64,000 bases of DNA, from contig NZ_CABVHK010000002.1 of assembly GCF_902497785.1 (NCBI RefSeq), positions 398,639 through 462,638 of the forward strand, read 5' to 3'. This DNA is from Pseudomonas fluorescens. GTDB taxonomy: Bacteria > Pseudomonadota > Gammaproteobacteria > Pseudomonadales > Pseudomonadaceae. The position numbers were made by a program, and so were the translations under genes. Of this stretch, positions 61,631 to 64,000 are shown in pieces (the stretch's first letter is position 1; each line of letters begins with the position of its first letter). The notes under the pieces are model-generated. The model did not search any database, was not told where the DNA came from, and was given only the letters and a program-made list of their open reading frames with translations.

Positions 61631-61942
61631 TCAGATTGATAAGCCCGCAGCAAAGGTCGCCACCAGGCATTCCTTGGCGCTTTTCCTGAGTTTTTTGATC
61701 AGGCGCTCCTGGCGCAACGCGTCACTTTTGTCGCGGCAGACTTCGGTGTAAACCAACGCCGTGGCCGGGCTGGAAAGAAAGAAGCGTGCGCCTTTGCCGC
61801 TTTGGTGTTTGGCGAAGCGACGTACGGGATCGTCGCTGATCCCGCAGTAAAGCGAGCCATTGGCCGCGCGAACGAGGTAAACGAACCAGGGCTTGCTCAC
61901 CGGAGAATCGGTGCCGAGAGAATTTTCGCTGGGGTTGCTCAC
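61631..61942 (-). CDS. GIY-YIG nuclease-domain protein
   Basis: Small single-domain GIY-YIG protein (103 aa) of the YhbQ/UPF0213 type. [20 protein letters not shown] contains the YL/YCGIS motif pair, followed by [15 protein letters not shown] and the catalytic Glu region RQERLIKKL. Its activity is not established. Start is uncertain: TTG 61969, GTG 61942 or GTG 61900; none has a strong ribosome-binding site, and 61942 gives the usual length. Confidence 0.85.
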   Translation of the reverse strand: MSNPSENSLGTDSPVSKPWFVYLVRAANGSLYCGISDDPVRRFAKHQSGKGARFFLSSPATALVYTEVCRDKSDALRQERLIKKLRKSAKECLVATFAAGLSI

Positions 61943-61981
61943 GTGACGATCAAGGCTTGTAGGAAACAAGCCGCGATCTTA

Positions 61982-62452
61982 TCAGCGACTAGCCTGAAAT
62001 GCCTTCAAGCCCTTCAAGGCCTGGGCGCGGACGGCGTTTCTCACCAGTGGTGTCCAGCCCAGCAACAAGCCTTTGATGCCCAGCGCCTGGCGCGACCAGG
62101 TCCATAGATCAAAACTGTCGTGATGCTCGCAGATCTTGCCGTCGCGAAAGACGAAACGCGCCTGAATGTCGTTGACCACGGTGTTGCCGGTCTGGCTGAA
62201 CAGGTACGTCGCAACCCAATGCGCGCCGCCGGTACGCTCATCGCTGCGCACATCATCGAAGATCAGGGAGAAGTCCTTGGCCCGGGTGGTGAGCATGCGC
62301 CACATGTCGCCGGCATCACGACCACGCAGTTCGCCGAACGCCGGATCACTGAATACCACGTCATCGGTGTAGCAGGCGCTCATGGCTTCGGCATCCAGGC
62401 GCTGGAACGCCTCGTAGAAACGGCTGATCAAGGCGTTGTGGGCATCACTCAT
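61982..62452 (-). CDS. NTF2-like/SnoaL-type protein
   Basis: Small cone-fold protein of 156 aa with the nuclear transport factor 2-like pattern: ISRFYEAFQRLDAEAMSACY, DDVVFSDPAFGELRGRDAG, then FVFRDGKICEHHDSFDLW. Such proteins act as isomerases, cyclases or ligand binders; function here is unknown. It lies upstream of the GIY-YIG gene on the same strand with a 39-nt gap, so it is possibly co-transcribed. Confidence 0.88.
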   Translation of the reverse strand: MSDAHNALISRFYEAFQRLDAEAMSACYTDDVVFSDPAFGELRGRDAGDMWRMLTTRAKDFSLIFDDVRSDERTGGAHWVATYLFSQTGNTVVNDIQARFVFRDGKICEHHDSFDLWTWSRQALGIKGLLLGWTPLVRNAVRAQALKGLKAFQASR

Positions 62453-62673
62453 GGGAAAGCTCCGCGGATATCATCAATAGGCCAGCACGATAATCCGCGA
62501 GGAAGATAAAGACTATGGGCATTCACCACAAAAATAGGGGGATCGTCGTATCCGTAAGACTATCCGAGTGATGTTTCTTACCTCCAGCAGCATTGTTTAA
62601 TCCTGCATCCATTCCTTAATTGAAACTTTGCATAATTAAACAACCGTCAACCTGACAACTAAATGCTAAATCC

Positions 62674-63306
62674 CTAATGGACCATACCGCTCTCCCGAGC
62701 GTAGGAAAAAAGATCGACATCTGTAGTAAGCCCCAATCGATGCATGGCCATTTTCTTCTGTTTGCTGATGGTCGACACACTGCGTTTAAAATGACCGGCA
62801 ATTTCACTGACAGTCATACCGCTGGCGAGCATTCTTACAACTTCGTGCTCTTTTGCTGACAGAGAAGCGGAACTTGATTGTGCCCGTGCGTCTGCCTGAA
62901 GCAATAACGTACGTAACGACGCGCTGATAAACAGGTTGCCTTCACTCACTGATTTGATCGCCATTGGCAACTCCATCGCCGACGCGCCTTTGTCGAGAAT
63001 CGCCATCACGCCGTGAGCCAAAGCCATTCTCAGCGCCGTGACGTTGGAAAACATCGTCACCAGAATAATCGGCATCGTCGGGTAGCTGCGCCGCACCCGG
63101 CTGAGCATTTTCAAGCCATCGGCCTGGGCGTTGCCGGGCATGGAAAAATCCGTGATCAAAAGATCACAGGGGGTTGCGCACAGCAGGCTCAAGAGGCTGT
63201 CAGGGCCATCGACTTCACCCACGACTACACATGTCCGGTTCAGATCTACGAGCATCCGCAGTCCGATGCGGACTACAGGATGATCGTCAGCGATGATGAC
63301 GCGCAT
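62674..63306 (-). CDS. NarL/FixJ-type response regulator
   Basis: Response regulator of 210 aa. Receiver domain with D7-D8 (IIADDHPVVRIGL), phosphoacceptor D53 (LLITDFSMPGNA) and Lys in ILDKGAS; C-terminal LuxR-type HTH (about 145-205: LSAKEHEVVRMLASGMTVSE, SVSTISKQKKMAMHRLG). It resembles the EvgA/BvgA/RcsB group. No sensor kinase is in the window. ATG 63306 is used, where the receiver begins. It faces away from the DUF1120-type gene across an AT-rich 341-nt region and is the likely regulator of that locus (inference). Confidence 0.9.
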   Translation of the reverse strand: MRVIIADDHPVVRIGLRMLVDLNRTCVVVGEVDGPDSLLSLLCATPCDLLITDFSMPGNAQADGLKMLSRVRRSYPTMPIILVTMFSNVTALRMALAHGVMAILDKGASAMELPMAIKSVSEGNLFISASLRTLLLQADARAQSSSASLSAKEHEVVRMLASGMTVSEIAGHFKRSVSTISKQKKMAMHRLGLTTDVDLFSYARESGMVH

Positions 63307-63647
63307 TGTCGGATTAATCCTGTTTTGTGGTTGGAATGCGCGAAAAATAGCGCCGTCCCGTGCCGACCACAACGACCAATTTCAATCGTAAAATCGCTTG
63401 GCTCAGTGTATTCGGGGCCCTGTAACTTATCCTATAAAACAATAAGAACCGCCCTACATTTTTAAGCTACAAGCATTACGCCAATGGACTACTGAAATCG
63501 TCACAAACAGACCATTTGTAGTTCACGACAATATTTCACATATCACGCCTTCAATTTTCGTATTAATTGCATTCCCCCCTCCGAGCACGACCTTTAAATT
63601 GCGACCTGTCCCTTTACGACAATCTTTCATCAAGGAAGAGCCGACAC
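63307..63647. promoter_or_regulatory. AT-rich divergent regulatory region
   Basis: 341 nt between divergent genes; the lines at 63481-63600 are only about 40% GC, against over 60% in the core genes. It contains A/T-rich tracts (TTTTATAGGATAAG on the minus strand, TATTAATTGC on the plus strand) but no promoter I can fix with confidence. The base composition fits silencing by MvaT/H-NS-type proteins. Confidence 0.5.
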
Positions 63648-64000
63648 ATGAACAAGCGTTTATCCCTGCTGACGGTCGCATTGCTGCTCAGCAGTGCGTC
63701 GTCCGCTTACGCAGCGTCCAGTACGGAGCTAACCGTGACGGGCTTCATCACGCCAATGGCGTGTGAACCAAGCCTGTCCGGTGGCGGTGTTGTTGATTAT
63801 GCGAAAACCTCCTCCAAGGATCTAAAACCAAACTTGCCTACCCATTTAGGCCAAAAAACGTTGCAGCTAAGTGTTGATTGCAATGCAGCCACAACGTTTG
63901 CGCTGGACCTGGCAGATAACAATCCGAACTCAGCTTACCTAACGCATATGTATGGCCTGGGCCGAACCCCAAACGATGAGAGGATCGGGGGCTTCGAAAT
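63648..64000 (+). CDS. Secreted DUF1120-type (fimbria-associated) protein, 3' end outside window
   Basis: ATG 63648 is preceded by AAGGAAGAG at good spacing, and the frame stays open for 117 codons to the right edge. It starts with a signal peptide (MNKRLSLLTVALLLSSASSA, then YAAS), followed by a beta-rich mature part with a Cys pair (about C40 and C77; FITPMACEPSLSG and LSVDCNAATTF). This is the pattern of DUF1120 proteins, which in Pseudomonas sit in chaperone-usher-like clusters. Base composition is lower in GC than the core genes. The rest of the cluster, if any, is outside. Confidence 0.75.
   Translation, partial: MNKRLSLLTVALLLSSASSAYAASSTELTVTGFITPMACEPSLSGGGVVDYAKTSSKDLKPNLPTHLGQKTLQLSVDCNAATTFALDLADNNPNSAYLTHMYGLGRTPNDERIGGFE

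Overview
The window reads as a chromosomal segment of a Pseudomonas of the P. fluorescens complex. The protein sequences are of Pseudomonas type. The gene orders rpsP-rimM-trmD-rplS, xerD-dsbC-hom-thrC, lepA-lepB-rnc-era-recO-pdxJ, lptF-lptG, and pepA-holC-valS are those of the genus. The intergenic DNA is full of palindromic REP/BIME elements built on GTAGGAGCTGCCGAAGGCTGC, GTAGGAGCGAGCTTGCTCGCG and two further cores. Coding DNA is GC-rich, apart from the last ~1.5 kb, which is clearly AT-richer. I see no prophage, insertion sequence, CRISPR array, tRNA or rRNA gene.

Layout. 0-3 kb: two overlapping signalling genes, a membrane histidine kinase cut by the left edge and a receiver-kinase fusion. 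3-8 kb: amino-acid/polyamine-type permease, a nitrilase-superfamily hydrolase, a divergent LuxR-type regulator and a stand-alone FMN glutamate-synthase-like protein. 8-12 kb: a GtrB/GtrII-like glycosyl-transfer pair diverging from an OpgC-like membrane acyltransferase. 12-19 kb: Old Yellow Enzyme, RecJ, YaeQ, a CoA-transferase, a periplasmic binding-like protein and a DUF3509 protein. 19-28 kb: threonine synthesis (hom, thrC), DsbC, XerD, the ribosomal/tRNA-modification operon and Ffh. 28-36 kb: YpjD and a CNNM/CorC protein, an MFS transporter, PurT, a DUF1289 and carbonic-anhydrase-like pair, two Nudix hydrolases and an L,D-transpeptidase. 36-42 kb: the purL unit with a small Nif3/YqfO-like gene, and mltF. 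42-48 kb: the lepA-to-pdxJ operon. 48-57 kb: lptG/lptF, pepA, holC, valS. 57-64 kb: RlmF, an HU protein, YejK with a membrane-anchored glutaredoxin, a GST, small enzymes, and finally a NarL-type response regulator facing a secreted DUF1120-type protein that runs off the right edge.

Most genes are core housekeeping functions: translation, protein export and maturation, LPS export, purine and threonine synthesis, and DNA repair. The stretches that look accessory or unusual are the glycosyl-transfer/acyltransferase locus at 8-12 kb, a four-copy tandem BIME array of 116-bp period between lptF and pepA, a deleted gene between lepB and rnc with only a possible C-terminal remnant, copies of a longer dispersed element at 11.9 and 19.1 kb, and the AT-rich right edge, which may be the start of a regulated surface-structure locus. 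I did not find a clearly new multi-gene system; the best leads are in the findings.
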